Of a stretch of 64,000 nucleotides of DNA, positions 12,399-23,348 are shown one piece after another. The position numbers and the translations under genes were made by a program. The notes beneath the pieces were generated by a model that saw nothing but the letters and a program-made list of their open reading frames with translations, was not told the origin of the DNA and did not search any database. Numbering within the stretch: the first letter of the stretch is position 1; the number at the start of each line of letters is the position of its first letter. Source of the DNA: Diabrotica undecimpunctata (taxonomy: Eukaryota; Arthropoda; Insecta; Coleoptera; Chrysomelidae); contig NC_092807.1 in assembly GCF_040954645.1 (NCBI RefSeq), forward strand, positions 79,320,017-79,384,016, given 5' to 3'.

Positions 12399-14010
12399 AA
12401 TTATATCTATATGAAGACTTGGAAATAGTCAAAGAAAAGCAAAGAAGCCCCAACTGCGTTAATCGCCATGTTTCTTTCAACCGTGACTTTCAACCCTTAC
12501 ACCGACAACTCTTCTCATAACCCACACTTCTCAAATTCGCCTTATCTTCTTTATCTGACCTTCCTCTATAAACGTCAACACCTTAATCCTTTTCAACAAT
12601 TGTCGCTTTTAAACAACCATTCTCTTTACACTATCGTCACAACCCTCCCTCCAAAATTTTTCCGCCCCTATTGTTAACTTCATAACCTACCATATCTATC
12701 ATACCTCACTATTCCATCATTTTTACAATCTTCACGCTTACATCATATTTCTGTCCATTCATTTTTCTTTTGCTAGTTCTCTGTCATTTCATATATCTAC
12801 CATCCACTCATTAGCTCTAAACTCAGTAACCTTTTAAACACAACCGAACAATTCATCAGAATTCACTATTTCCCACTTTACCAAAACCCTTAATCAACCT
12901 TTGTTCCACTCTGTTAGTCAACAACTTAGTACAGCACATTCATAAATAAAATTTCAGGCTTTTATGTACCGATTTTAATAGGTACAACCAAAATATATTT
13001 TGTTCAGGGTGCTAGATGCTTTAAGCATGAAGGACCTCTATTATCTCTAATTTGTTGATCAACTCATTTATTTTCCTTTAACCCCCTCTCCTTTATTCTT
13101 TAGTCATTTCCTTTACTTTTACTCTTATCAAGTCTCTGAGGAGCTCATCCTTTTCAATTGTAAATTAATTCCATATGTTTTAAATTTAATTCCTTCAGCC
13201 GGAAGATATTTTATTCCCTTTTCTCAATCTATTGGACTCACTCATATTAAACCTTTTTACCATACGAGCAGTATTAAACACTTCCATTCAAATACGAAGT
13301 CTTACATTAGCTACAAATATATTCTATTCGATTTTCCTTGTCCTAGATGTGAGCCACATAAAAGGTAAATTCCATATATTTAAGCTAATTTGTCACAAAT
13401 TACACTTTTTAGACCACACTCCATACGACAAAGAGTAACATAAGCTGCCTAATGCATACGTCATCCTCTCAAACATGACCTTTAACAACATCAGTAATTT
13501 TACATCTTTTATATCCAATATTAAATAATTAAAAAAAAAAAAATTTAAATCCCAACATCTGGATTGCTGTTATCATTTTAACATCAAGTTTTGAATATTT
13601 TGGCTATAGTAATCCTATGTTTAAATAATATTGTTTCATGGTACACTGACATTTTGTTTTTGACACCGTTCATGGGTATCTTGTCAATCAGTTACCGGCT
13701 GAAGTCCGTTTGAAGAGGTTTACTCTCCGGACACTGGAACTCACTTAAAGCATGGGTGTATGTTACCTGAAGTAAAATTTAATTAAAATATTAAACATCA
13801 AATAATATTATCAACATTATGTACTATCTTCGGTAACACAATATATTTTAAAGGGTTTTTACCCAAATATTTTGGTGGCTCAGGCATGGTAACCTGTAAG
13901 TATAACCATTTTGCTTTTTTAACCTTAGTCAAAATTTTAAACCACGTTTACTTTAATTAAATGGTCTATACTTATTTTAGGTATTTTAACCTGATGATGG
14001 AACTGTTGTT
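12361..14010 (+). repeat. Penelope terminal direct repeat, right copy
   Basis: This is the second copy of the 1.65 kb repeat. It overlaps the end of the reading frame (frame stop at 12396-12398) and ends at aactgttgtt, halfway through the stem II loop of the hammerhead-like motif that is complete at 9826-9858. Confidence 0.85.
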
Positions 14011-14809
14011 GGAATTGTGTTTCAAGATATGATACAGAGTGTGTAGCCATTGTGTTTGTTTTGCTTTATAGTTTAAGTTTTGTTAATATGTCAACTGTAC
14101 TGTAAGTAGAAATATTTTATATACTTTTTGGTAAACGCCGTGACCCGTCATGTCCGTGGGCAAAAATGGCATTTCTGGGAAGGATCCACCAGATTCTGGT
14201 GTAGAGGACATTGAATTTACAAATGAAAATGACATAATTATACCTAAAAATGCTTTGCATATTAAGGTTAATCTTCACCCTCGCTTAATTTGTTTCTGAT
14301 CCTAGAGATGGCTCTACTGCGGCATACTACTGTGGTAATTTTTTTAACTTAATCGTAGATTTCTACATGATGACTCTGTGATATTTTCAAACCCTAATAT
14401 AAATTACAGTTTTCTATCATTATATTCATTGGCTGAGTTGCCAAGTTGTGTAGACAGTAATTTTATCAAATACCTAGTAGACCAAGTAAGCAAAGATATC
14501 TTTAACAACATCTTTATGTATAATATTTTACTGCTCCGCTGTGTCAATCGGAATATATTAAAGTTACGCATTTGCAAGAACATAATCCACACATATCATT
14601 GAAAAATGACACATGTTTATTATGTAAACATTTTTATCGACAAAGAGGTACTTAGCGGCGCTATCTGTGAATATCGTATTACCATTAAATTTATACATGC
14701 AATCATATATTAGATTTTTGTTGATAGTTAAAAATTAAATTAGGTATCTGGTATTATTAAATATTTTAGTGGGATTTATATGAAAAATGGTCAATCGTCA
14801 AAAATGTTA
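14011..14809 (+). other. Unassigned stretch with short frames
   Basis: An ATG at 14150 opens about 50 codons (MSVGKNGISGKDPPDSGVED...) ending with TGA near 14300, followed by a 74-codon frame at 14378-14602 (MIFSNPNINYSFLSL...). Neither matches a family I know. Position among element remains suggests an old ORF1, but this is only a guess. Confidence 0.2.
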
Positions 14810-15245
14810 TTTAAAACATGTCTTTCTTTTGGTCTGTTTATTACTGGGTTCAGGTTTGTTATCTTCCTTATTAGTGCGTCTTTTTCTCTTCTTTGTATGT
14901 GTCCAAACCATCTCAGTCTGTGTGGATTAATAAATTTCACTATGTCTTCCCCTTAGGTTATATTTCTATTTCTTATTTCATGCTTCATTAGTCTTCTATA
15001 TTCTCCTTGTTCGGGCTTTATTGGGCTGTTTATTCTTATCATTTTGCTTTTAATAATTCTTACTTTTTCTTTATATTTTACTTTTTATTTATATTTTTAT
15101 TTTCTTTATATCTATTTTCGTAAGACATATTACTTTTGCTACGTATGCTATCACCGGTCTAATTGCTGCTCTATATATTTTTGTCTTTGTTTTTTGCTGT
15201 TTTTTATCTTTAAGTAGTGAATGATATTTCCAAAACACGATGTTT
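14810..15245 (-). pseudogene. Non-LTR reverse transcriptase, C-terminal fragment
   Basis: Minus-strand blocks in order are KTKTKIYRAAIRPVIAYVAK, GEYRRLMKHEIRN, GEDIVKFINPHRLRWFGHIQ, REKDALIRKITNLNPVINRP. These are the C-terminal blocks that follow the RT domain in the common insect endonuclease/RT elements, the same broad group as the fragment at 1-1290. Stops and frame changes are frequent. No 5' part of the element is present. Confidence 0.65.
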
Positions 15246-15476
15246 TTATCTCACCTTGTGTGCGTGGTAGTGTCATGCGTTGGATGTACGATTTGGGGTA
15301 GTTGATGCCTATTTAGTTATCACGGTTCTATTTGGTCTAATTAGTTCTTCAGTTTTCGTATTCGACCATTTTATAAAGCCAAATGAGTAGGTATGTGAAA
15401 AGTGGTATTGCGTATGTGTTTATTGCTTTTACTATGTGCTTGGAATTAAGTTTGCTTTTGAGTATTAGTATCCCAG
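15246..15476 (-). pseudogene. Non-LTR element with RLE-type C-terminus, fragment of a second copy
   Basis: The minus strand reads LNSKHIVKAINTYAIPLFTYSFGFIKWSNT, then remnants of the block before the C-terminal nuclease. The same block is at 16840-16930 in the larger relic (LNSKNLFKALNIYAC, YSFGIVKWTKTDIE). It is therefore a piece of another copy of that family lying directly beside it. (Residue runs quoted here are split in the genome by no frame change.). Confidence 0.5.
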
Positions 15477-15479
15477 ATT

Positions 15480-17391
15480 TAGTCATACGGCTCACACTCC
15501 ATCTAAGGGGAAAATTCACTCATCCCAGATACCTACGGTATCAAAAGGATTGAGCTCTGGTGGGACTCTTTTCGTGTTATCGAGCCCTAGGTGGCTTGGT
15601 ATGTTGGAGTATCTCCCAAAAATTTTCGTACACATCTGGACGTTGAGAGTACTACAGCTTTCTGCATAGTCTTGTAGAGATCATTCAGACCTAGCTTTTT
15701 TATGTTTTCTAGGAGTTTCTTTGGAATGACTCCAGTAGTGGAGAGAATAATAGGTATTGTCTGGGTACTTTCCATTCTCCACTGTCTTCGTATTTGAATT
15801 TCCAGATCCCTGTACTTGGCGATTTTTTCGTTCTGTTTAACATGAAGATTATTGTTGTTGGGTATCGCCACATCAATTAATGTTGTTTGTCTCTTTAGTT
15901 TATTAACCAGTATGAGATCTGTTCTATTATGTGCCACTGTTTGTTCTGTGAGCACAGTGCGGTCCCAGTATAGCTTGTAGTTGTCATTGTCAAGTATACT
16001 CTCAGGAACGTATTGATAATATGGAAGATGGTTTGTTTGAAGAAGTCCCAGTTTGATAGCTATCTCTTGATGAATGATCTTTCTTACTGAGTCGTGCCGT
16101 TCCTTATATTGAGTTGCAGCAAATGCCTGACAGCCCCGGTAAGATGTTGGATGGTTTCCTGAGCTTAACATCCATATCGGCGTTTGTCATTCTGGACCTG
16201 AGGGTCTTTGACGATATATTTCAGGTAATTTTTGGTTGGTATAACCTGATCCTGAATGGCCAGTAGTGAATCTTCTGTTTCAGGGAACATCTTTCCTGAT
16301 GTCAGCCAATAGTTCGACGCTATATTGTTGACATGGTCTTGACTGACCTCAATGGGATGTCGCCCGTGCAGAGGTTTACCCATCCAGGTGCGCATTTTTT
16401 CGTCCATAATAAGCTGGTTTATGCGCATTTCTGGTTCCCTCAGTTAGATCGGTGTTGTGATCTACTGCACAAATCGCGCAATGTAAAGTAGATGTCTCAG
16501 CTTGCACCTGAAAATAAGTTCTTAAATTAGTAATTTGTTTTTCGAGTTGCTCACTTATATCCATAAGTCCTCGTCCTCCGAAATACCGTGGTAATGTCGT
16601 TATTTCTACTGCACTTCGAGGATGGTGTTTTTGTGCCTTAGTGAAGTGTGTTCGTACTTTTCGCTGAAGATTTTCTATAACATTCGCTTAATCTTTGTAT
16701 GTAGGTATATTTAAAAAAATATACCTATATACCTACATACAAAGATTAAACCTCTTTTTGTGTTACATGGTATACAGCCAGCTACAGGAATTTATTTTCC
16801 TTGTGGATTTTCTATATCCGTTTTTGTCCACTTAACAATACCAAATGAATAGCTACGCGCGGAACATGCGTAGATGTTTAGTGCCTTAAACAAATTTTTA
16901 CTGTTAAGGTGTAAACGAAGCAGCTGTTTTACCTTTCGTATAAACTGAGTAGTTATCTCAGTTTTTATTTGCTTATGGTCAATCTTCCGCGATTGCTTTA
17001 TTCCTAGGTATTTATACATATCATTTTCACCGATGGCCTCGATGTTCTGGCCGTTTTGCATATCGAATCAGCCGGGCTAAACCTCTCCTTTGATTATACG
17101 GCACTTGTCAAGACCGAAGTGCATACTAATATCATTAGAGAAATTTTCTACTGTTTTTAGCATCTGATCCAGGTGGCTTCGAGTGGAAGCTAATAGTTTT
17201 AAATCATCCATATACAATAGATGATTAAGGTTGATACGCCGGGCTACACAGGATGTGACCAATTTATACAGAGTTGGAAGACAAGTAATTGGGCGGTACT
17301 TGGTTGGATCTTGAGTGTTACTTTGATCTTTGGGAATTAAATAAGTTATTCCCTGGGTTAGGAAAGATATAAATAGAAAAAAAAAATACAA
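15480..17391 (-). pseudogene. Non-LTR retrotransposon with restriction-like endonuclease-type C-terminus
   Basis: Minus-strand pieces in order: RT remains (17391-17077) with PTKYRPITCLPTLYKL and LLYMDDLKLLASTRSHLD, then KYLGIKQSRKIDHKQI (about 16990), a thumb region, GGRGLMDISEQLEKQI (about 16570), a Cys/His segment CAICAVDHN, MGKPLHGRHPIE, QDQVIPTKNYLKYIVKD, GCQAFAATQYKERHD and a nuclease-like end LILVNKLKRQTTLIDVAIP...KYRDLEIQIRRQW (15587-16171). The DLILV...LIDVAIP pattern resembles the PD-(D/E)XK nuclease that follows RT in R2/R4-type elements. The RT keeps YMDD. Multiple frame breaks and a Penelope insertion at 16680-16806 kill it. The clade call is an inference. Confidence 0.6.
16680..16806 (+). 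mobile_element. Penelope 5' leader fragment with inverted tip
   Basis: Bases from about 16721 match the leader at 9893-9980, including tacaaagattaa, cctcttttt and tatacagccagctacagg. Before it lies a short inverted copy (16689-16710), so the left tip is a hairpin around ttaaaaaaat. The block attttctata occurs on both sides (16670-16679 and 16807-16816) and the surrounding element's coding sequence resumes there, so it is a 10-base target duplication. Confidence 0.75.
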
Positions 17392-17399
17392 ACAATATA

Positions 17400-17660
17400 G
17401 TTAACATAAAGCTAGGTACAATATTCTGTTCGTTTTCATCAAACTTGTTTTTGAAACTATTTAAACTAGTAGCTTCTACTATAAAAACAAGTCCGGAGAC
17501 ATTCTATAAAAAGCTTTTGATATAAAGTATAAAGCAGAATTCGCTTTACTAACTATTTTTGCTGTTTGAGTAGACCAACTTCATGTTTGGTTGACCGTAA
17601 CACCAAAATCATTAACTTCCCGTAGCGACTTCAGAGGAACTCCATCCCAAACATATTATG
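17400..17660 (-). pseudogene. Non-LTR reverse transcriptase thumb fragment (CR1/Jockey-like)
   Basis: The minus strand gives SLREVNDFGVTVNQT, then SWSTQTAKIVSKANSALYFI and KAFYRMSPDLFL. This fits the block after the RT catalytic core where elements read 'VNDLGV...HI..I..KA...LGFI'. Several stops are present. It is adjacent to, but not in frame with, the restriction-like-nuclease element on its left. Confidence 0.45.
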
Positions 17661-17699
17661 TATATCGGAAATATGAATATCGGCATGAGAAGATTTAAA

Positions 17700-18450
17700 T
17701 GACAAAAAGTCAGAAAACTATATGTAAAATGTAACTAAAATGTAAAGAAGCAATATTGGTCTAAAAAATATTGGTTGTTGTCTTTATTCGTTTTTTGCGG
17801 CATTTTGTTGGTTAGTACTAATAATAGTTGAAACTTTATTAATATATTTTATTGTTAGTTCTTTGTTAAGTACTTTATATTTTTCCAGTTCCTCTCGCCA
17901 TTTATTCAAATAGTTTAGTTGATATTTAGTTATGTCATCCTTTAAAATTGAACTCTAGAAAATTTGGTTCTTAACCACCTCATCTAATTGTGCAACATAA
18001 ATAATGGACTATTATTATCTGCAAATTTAACCGTTAATGGCCTAGGCTTATTACTATTGTTAACCTGCCAATACGAAAAACGGAAAAACGTGAAAACTGA
18101 TAACGAATATTTGCTTCTTGTTACAATCCTCGAGTTACTCAATTGAGTTACTTTGAGAAAGTTGTTCCAAGGCCTCGAGACAATCCTTAATCGATGCGAA
18201 TCTATCTGATAACTTAGAAATTAAATCAGATAATTTATTAAACTGATCTTAGAATGTATAGCAACTATTACAGACGATTCTTAGTGACTTCGATTTTGCC
18301 CTAGTTATTCTTATAACTTCTTCTTGTGCAATATTTAGACATTGAATATGAATACGAATATGAACAAGTTCGTTTGAAATACCTTCTATATCCAGCATCC
18401 AGTTCAAATAATTCTAATATGGCACCCATTTTTGATGTTAATAAAGATTT
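17700..18450 (-). pseudogene. Possible ORF1 remnant of a CR1-like non-LTR element
   Basis: The minus strand shows IRITRAKSKSLRIVCNSC, then a heptad-like stretch FNKLSDLISKLSDRFASI, and later PRPLTVKFADNNSP. A Cys pair followed by a coiled coil and a 'RPRP..V.F' block is the layout of several CR1/Jockey ORF1 proteins. Stops are frequent and the match is from memory of general layout only. Confidence 0.3.
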
Positions 18451-18659
18451 TTCTATCTTACCAGTAAAAAACTATATAAAGAATAGTAGGAAAATGTAAC
18501 TTGACTTTCACACACAATACAAAAAATCCAACAACGCTAATTGAATAATTAAATTACCACGTTAAATATGCAGAACACAATAATTATTGTATAAACACAC
18601 AATATGATATTAGATATACATATCTAATATTAGGCTTATAAGAAAAGTAGACAGGTGGT

Positions 18660-19150
18660 AGACATTGTGGACTATCACGGGTTGTGTTTCTCTGCATGTG
18701 CTAGCAGTAGAAAAGAGACATCTCTATGAGAGAAGAGAGCATTTGATAACAGCTATAAAAAAAAGAAAGGAAAAGATCAATGGAAAGATGGCAAGAAGAG
18801 GAGAACAACAAAGAAGATGTTGCCCAGTGGACCAAGATGCTAATCCCGAGTCTAAGGGGACTGGTTAGAATGTTTGTTTTAGGGCGTATCTTCATAGGTT
18901 CAGAAAGACAGATACAGATAAATGCCTATACTGCGAATATTCCGACATTGTTACTCACACAATGCTGGAGTGTAATAGATGTACAGTGGAGAGAAACAGA
19001 GAAAGAAATAGGTATGAACCCTGTGACTGTAAGAGAGATGATCGTGAAGATGACTGGAAGTACGGAGGGATGGAATATTGTTCACAATTACATTCGAGCA
19101 GTCATTAAAAAGAAAGAAGAAGAAGAGAAACACCAACCGAGCCAACGACA
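18660..19150 (+). pseudogene. R1-like non-LTR element, C-terminal fragment
   Basis: Across frames the plus strand reads ERWQEEENNKEDVAQWTKML, IPSLRGW, then a Cys/His motif KCLYCEYSDIVTHTMLEC (C-X2-C-X7-H-X4-C) near 18930-18985, and an end NPVTVREMIVKMTGSTEGW followed by an acidic/basic tail KKKEEEE. This is the domain order after the RT in R1-clade polyproteins, where the Cys/His motif takes part in RNA binding. Two or more frame shifts break it; no RT domain precedes it. Confidence 0.6.
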
Positions 19151-19189
19151 AAGATAAGATCTAATTACCTAAGATCTAAGACCTGAAGA

Positions 19190-19540
19190 GAAGATTGTTA
19201 GCAGTTGAAATGGATTATTTGAGAAGAAGTGCTAGAACATCAAGCCAGGAAAGGAAGACCAACGCTACAGAAACGGTCATTGGCAGAATAGAAAAAAAGA
19301 GGTTCAAAATGGTTTGGACACCTATTGAGAATGCCTGACGAACGTTGGCCCCAAAAACTTCACAAATGGATGCCCCCTGGAAGAAGAAAAAGAGGTAGAA
19401 CTTGACGCTCATGGAATGAAGGAATTAGAAGAGCGATGGAATCGAAAGGTTTGGAGGAGGAGCATGCCTTAAACCGGCAGGATTGGCGGAGAAGAACGGG
19501 AATACGGCGATAGCCCTCTCCAAAATGTATTGTATTTACA
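19190..19540 (+). pseudogene. Endonuclease/RT non-LTR element, extreme C-terminus
   Basis: The plus strand has MDYLRRSARTSSQERK, ETVIGRIEKKRFKMVW, a Pro/Gly/basic stretch near 19365-19400 and GIRRAMESKGLEEEHALNRQ, DWRRRTGIRR. These match the terminal block of the common insect endonuclease/RT family, also seen on the minus strand at the left edge of the window. Stops interrupt the frame. It lies just downstream of the R1-like piece but is a different element. Confidence 0.65.
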
Positions 19541-20540
19541 AGTTGGCTTATTCCCATTAAAATAGTAATTACCTTAAAAGCCACAAGAAAATAGTTTCAG
19601 AACAATAGATAAGATTTAGATAAGAGAAGGGAGTGTTCCAAAAATGTCTTCACACAAGTAAGAGAGGGTGGTTTTAGTTGGTAGACAGGATAATAGATAC
19701 CTGAATCTTTGGCACTGCTATCTTTAGTACTTTAAATTAAACTAAAATCCAAATTTTAGGGACTCAAAATGGAGGTAGCATTAAAAAATTTCAAACCCCC
19801 CCTCAGACAAATTCTGTGTACGCCACTGGTTCTGCAAGAAACACTATTTTTATAAATACTAAAATAATTAACTAAAAACGCCTAAATAGGTTTTTAAAAC
19901 TAAATAGGTTTTTTGTAGATATATTTACTTATAGAGTGTAAATTTTATGATATAATACTCTCAAAATAAAAGTTGCAGTATCTACTATTCTGTAACTGTG
20001 TAAGTTTCAGCATGACCGGTTCAAAGTTCAAACCGATAACATTCCTATTAAATTTTGTTGTTATCTGCCAAAGTGTTGTACAAAGTAATTGATATGGCAA
20101 CCCTGTTAGTGTGACGTTTCGCTTGAAGCGTTTCGAAGCCGAACGTAATGCTATCTATCGATGATAAATACTACCATTGCTTCAGATGGAGCCATCTCCC
20201 TACATTACAATTTGAAGGCGGCAGTTCAAGACATAATTCTTGTTTAACGAGATTTTTCATATGTTTAGGAAAAAATATTTAAATTTTTGTTGCAAATATT
20301 ATCCACTTTTACAGTTTTATATATGTTGTTATTAAAAAATCTTTCGGTTTCTTACCGATAACTTTATTATAAGCCGAAACATATTATTTTTTCCTATTGG
20401 GACAAAACTGTAAATTCAAAAATTTTCAAAAAATTCATAAGTATTTCTTATAATCATATCTTGATGTTGTAAAAAAATTAACAAAATCCTATGTTTGGTT
20501 TTCCCGCTTTATACTTGGAAAAAAGTATTTTTTTGAGTTT
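19541..20540. other. No gene recognised
   Basis: AT-rich sequence without a supported gene. It may include the 5' UTR of the I-like element whose ORF1 starts near 20557. Confidence 0.4.
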
Positions 20541-20556
20541 TTTCAAAAACGAAAAC

Positions 20557-21214
20557 ATGAGTTGTCAAAATACTTCTAGTCATCACATATACCTTCTCAA
20601 ATCTTTTCAAATTTTTTGATTTTGGGGTTTGTCTTTTGGGGGGTGCAGATCAACCTTAAAACTTGCCATCTACTTCAGCTAAAACACATATTTAAAAAAG
20701 TCAGGAATTTAACTTATCTAATCGATTTAGTTCTAATGATAATGGTCCTTTTTTATATTTGTTCAACATATCAATTTAAATATAGGTCGTTTGCATAAAA
20801 AAAAATTGGAGAGAAACTACTTTCGTTATCTAATTATGATAAAAATATTACTGAAATTGTTAGTGTAGGTAAAAACCGTATTATTAAATCAAAATCGATT
20901 CAGGTTCTGTCGCTAAAAAGTTAGTTAATGAAGATTTTTTTGAGAAAAATAATCTAATAGCATGTATTCCAAATTATTTAACAGAAAAAAAAGGTCTTGT
21001 TCGTGGAGTGGATACTATTTTAAGTGAGAATTCACTGCTCAACACTATTAAGTCTAATATTCCTGTTAAAAAAGTTTATAAAATGACTAGATTAGTTCAA
21101 AATAATGATATATACTAAAGAGTTCCTAGACAACTGGTAATTCTTAGCTTTGAGGGTAAATTAATTCCCCAGTATATTTACATCAATAAAGTTAGATGTT
21201 CGGTTGAATTATAC
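20557..21214 (+). pseudogene. I-like element A, ORF1 5' part
   Basis: A start codon near 20557 (MSCQNTSSHHIYLLKSF) is followed, with frame changes, by NDNGPFYI, HINLNIGRLH, GEKLLSLSNYDKNITEIVSV, GKNRI and KKLVNEDFFEKNNLIACIPN, TEKKGLVRGV, SFEGKLIPQYIYINKVRC. This is the layout of the RNA-binding ORF1 of an I-like non-LTR element. The frame stops at the Gypsy-1 insertion (target duplication atac at 21211-21214) and continues on the other side at 28048. Stops and frameshifts occur within it, so element A was already decaying or has decayed since. Confidence 0.65.
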
Positions 21215-22543
21215 TGAACTGAGCTTATTAGTCTAATCTATTAACTTTATTTATTATAAAATATTCTAACACTTAATTTATTAAAGTCTTTATATAATTT
21301 ATATATACAATATTCTTACACTTATCACAACTACTTTAATTGATATTATTTATTTACAATATTTATTTCTGCGTTACAATTCGAAACTTGACCCGATTAT
21401 ATTTTCAGACTCCTCACACAATGAAAGTTCTGCTATATATATCAAACAGCCGTTGTTCGGAAATCCCTTCGAAGCCCCCGGATGTTGACCTGTTCATCCG
21501 TTATACCACCTATTCACCTTCCGATTGCGGATGATACGCTGTAGTTCTTGTTTTCTTCATGCGTAGTCTATCACATATTCCTTATAATAGATCGCTTTCG
21601 AAGTTCCTTCGTTGGTCACTATGGATCTCCACAAGCACTCTAAATCAGCTAATATATTCTTGGATCAACTTATCTGCAAAGGTGGCGGCCTTCTGCTCCG
21701 GAGTGCGTAAATCTCGACACACTTAGTGAAGTTATCCATTACTACCAACATCTACTTGCCTCCATTTTCACTTTCTGGAAATGGCCCCGCGATGTCCAAA
21801 GCTATTCTTTCAAACGGGCTTCCAACATTATATTGTCTCATAGGAGCTCTCCTTTTTCGGTGAGGTCCATTACTCGTAGCACAAATAGTACATTTCTTAC
21901 ACCAGTCCTTTACGTCGTCGGAACTGTTCATCCGATAAAACCGTTCCCGAAGTCGCTGAATGGTTTTCTTTACACCGAAATGCCCTCCTGATGGACTGTC
22001 GTGTAACTGACGAAGTACTTCGGCTATTCTGCTCTTTGGGATCACCAACTATTTTCTCGTCTTTAAACCGTCACCATTTTCCAGTACTCGTTTGAGCAAG
22101 CTATCTTCCATGATAAATGAGCCTCACTGGGCCCAATACGTCTTAACTACTGAGCATAGGTTTGATATTTCTTGCCAAGGTAGTCGATGGTTTTCCTCTT
22201 TTCATTTTCGAATTTTTTATATAACTGTATCTCTCTCTTGTTCTTCCCTTATCTTAGTAGGCGTGCAATCGTCATTGACCATCCTTGTTCTTAGCACTGC
22301 TGCTTCCTTGGATTCCGTTTTGTTGCAGTGGGAACACTCTGTTGGGCATGGCCTTCAGGAAAGAGAATCAGCGTTTCTGTGGCTAACTCCGGCCCGGTGC
22401 TCAATCTTGAAATCGTATCCTTGAGTTGTCTCGAATGAAAGTGAACGCCAGACCCGTTTCTAGCGGGTCGGAAAATATACTAGAACAAAAGTGAGCATAA
22501 CAAAATGTTTACAGGTTAAATATGATTAATATTTATCGTAATA
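21215..22543 (-). repeat. Gypsy-1 3' LTR carrying an internal pol duplication
   Basis: Bases 21215-21492 and 22421-22543 match the 5' LTR. The section between is not LTR but a copy of pol. Compared with the 5' LTR this copy keeps about 130 extra bases (21280-21440), so the intact LTR was probably near 400 bases. Confidence 0.8.
21495..22424 (-). repeat. Duplicated RNase H-integrase segment inside the LTR
   Basis: Nearly identical to 23735-24660 in the body of the same element, including the integrase HHCC block PSGGHFGVKKTIQRLRERFY (minus strand, about 21960-22010). Its junctions are short shared sequences (ttcatcc on one side, cttga on the other), which suggests template switching or recombination at microhomology. 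Confidence 0.85.
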
Positions 22544-23348
22544 TTGCCCCCCTCTTAAAAGATGGTTCCTCCTGGAACCTTGTCGGGGCTGGAACTGGAA
22601 CGGTATGCTGGTATCGGCAACTGGACCCTCTTTTACAACTTCCAGTTGTATAAAAATGACAAGGGATGGTTTTCTCTCCACACAAATAATTATGCGGATT
22701 GCAACAGACTAACACCTAGACTTCGGTATCTTTAAACATCTTCATCATACTTCGGATTACCCTCCAATTTAAATGGCGGCACTGTAACTTTGGCATGGCT
22801 AACTTTTGCACGTCGGACTCTAGTATGTGCTCTCTCAATTGAAGTAAGGATTCCCATACATCTTGGTAGGTAGGTTGGTTACGGGCAGTGTCTTTTTTTA
22901 CCAGGTAGAAAAGGTAGCGTGATGCATCTTGGAGTTTCAAGGCTTTCCCGGGAGCTGGCACTTAGTATTGAAGTTCTGCAACTCGACCGAACTTCCTTCG
23001 AAAGACGGATGCTAACCCTGGTGCGTCTTTTATACTGGCCGGGATGGTAAGGACCAGTGAGTGGTCATCGGGAGGCGCGAGTGGATCTTGCTTTTCTTCA
23101 GTCCTAACACCATGTCGTTCCTTACCGGTACCTCCATAGGCCCCTATGAATTCCTGAAACGTGAGGTCAGACAAATCTTGGACTTGGTTTACTTCCACTT
23201 CTTCATCTACGTCGTGGTCACCTTCGAAAGAAGCCAGCCGGTTATGGTGTACTATCATCGGCTTTCCCCTCGGTATCTTGCTTATTTGGTAGATGACATC
23301 GTTGGTCTTCTCCATAATGAGGTATGGACCTTCCCAAAACTGCTGCAA
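22533..23348 (-). pseudogene. Gypsy-1 integrase C-terminus, macro domain and CCCH zinc finger
   Basis: One minus-strand frame, broken by a TAA (22962-22964) and a TAG (22716-22718). The first part (23348-23175) is an integrase tail with FWEGPYLIMEKTNDVIYQI and MIVHHNRLASF, a GPY/F-type module. From about 23066 to 22690 it aligns with OARD1/TARG1-type macro domains: DHSLVLTI, GLASVFRRKFGRVAEL, SRYLFYLVKKD, QPTYQDVWESLLQL, VQKLAMPKLQC, LNWRVIRSM and VLVCC. Such domains bind ADP-ribose or remove it from proteins. The Gly-Leu-Asp that supplies the catalytic Asp in OARD1 is replaced here by RHLN, and the GAGIA loop reads APGLA. It ends in CHFYTTGSCKRGSSCRYQH, a CCCH finger (C-X7-C-X5-C-X3-H), then the polypurine tract. 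The frame context implies an ancestral C-terminal extension of Pol. Confidence 0.75.

Larger units (their letters stand above)
9846..14010 (+). mobile_element. Penelope-like retroelement, near-complete unit
   Basis: The unit runs from just inside the hammerhead-like motif (ccgaaaacg at 9846) through one coding region (9933-12398) to the end of the right terminal repeat at 14010, about 4.17 kb. With the partial upstream unit 8203-9845 it forms the tandem structure typical of Penelope-like elements. The low divergence of the two repeat copies argues for a fairly recent insertion, but the coding frame has two frameshifts. At the right end the element sequence stops abruptly (aactgttgtt, then unrelated sequence). 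No simple target duplication was seen. Confidence 0.85.
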
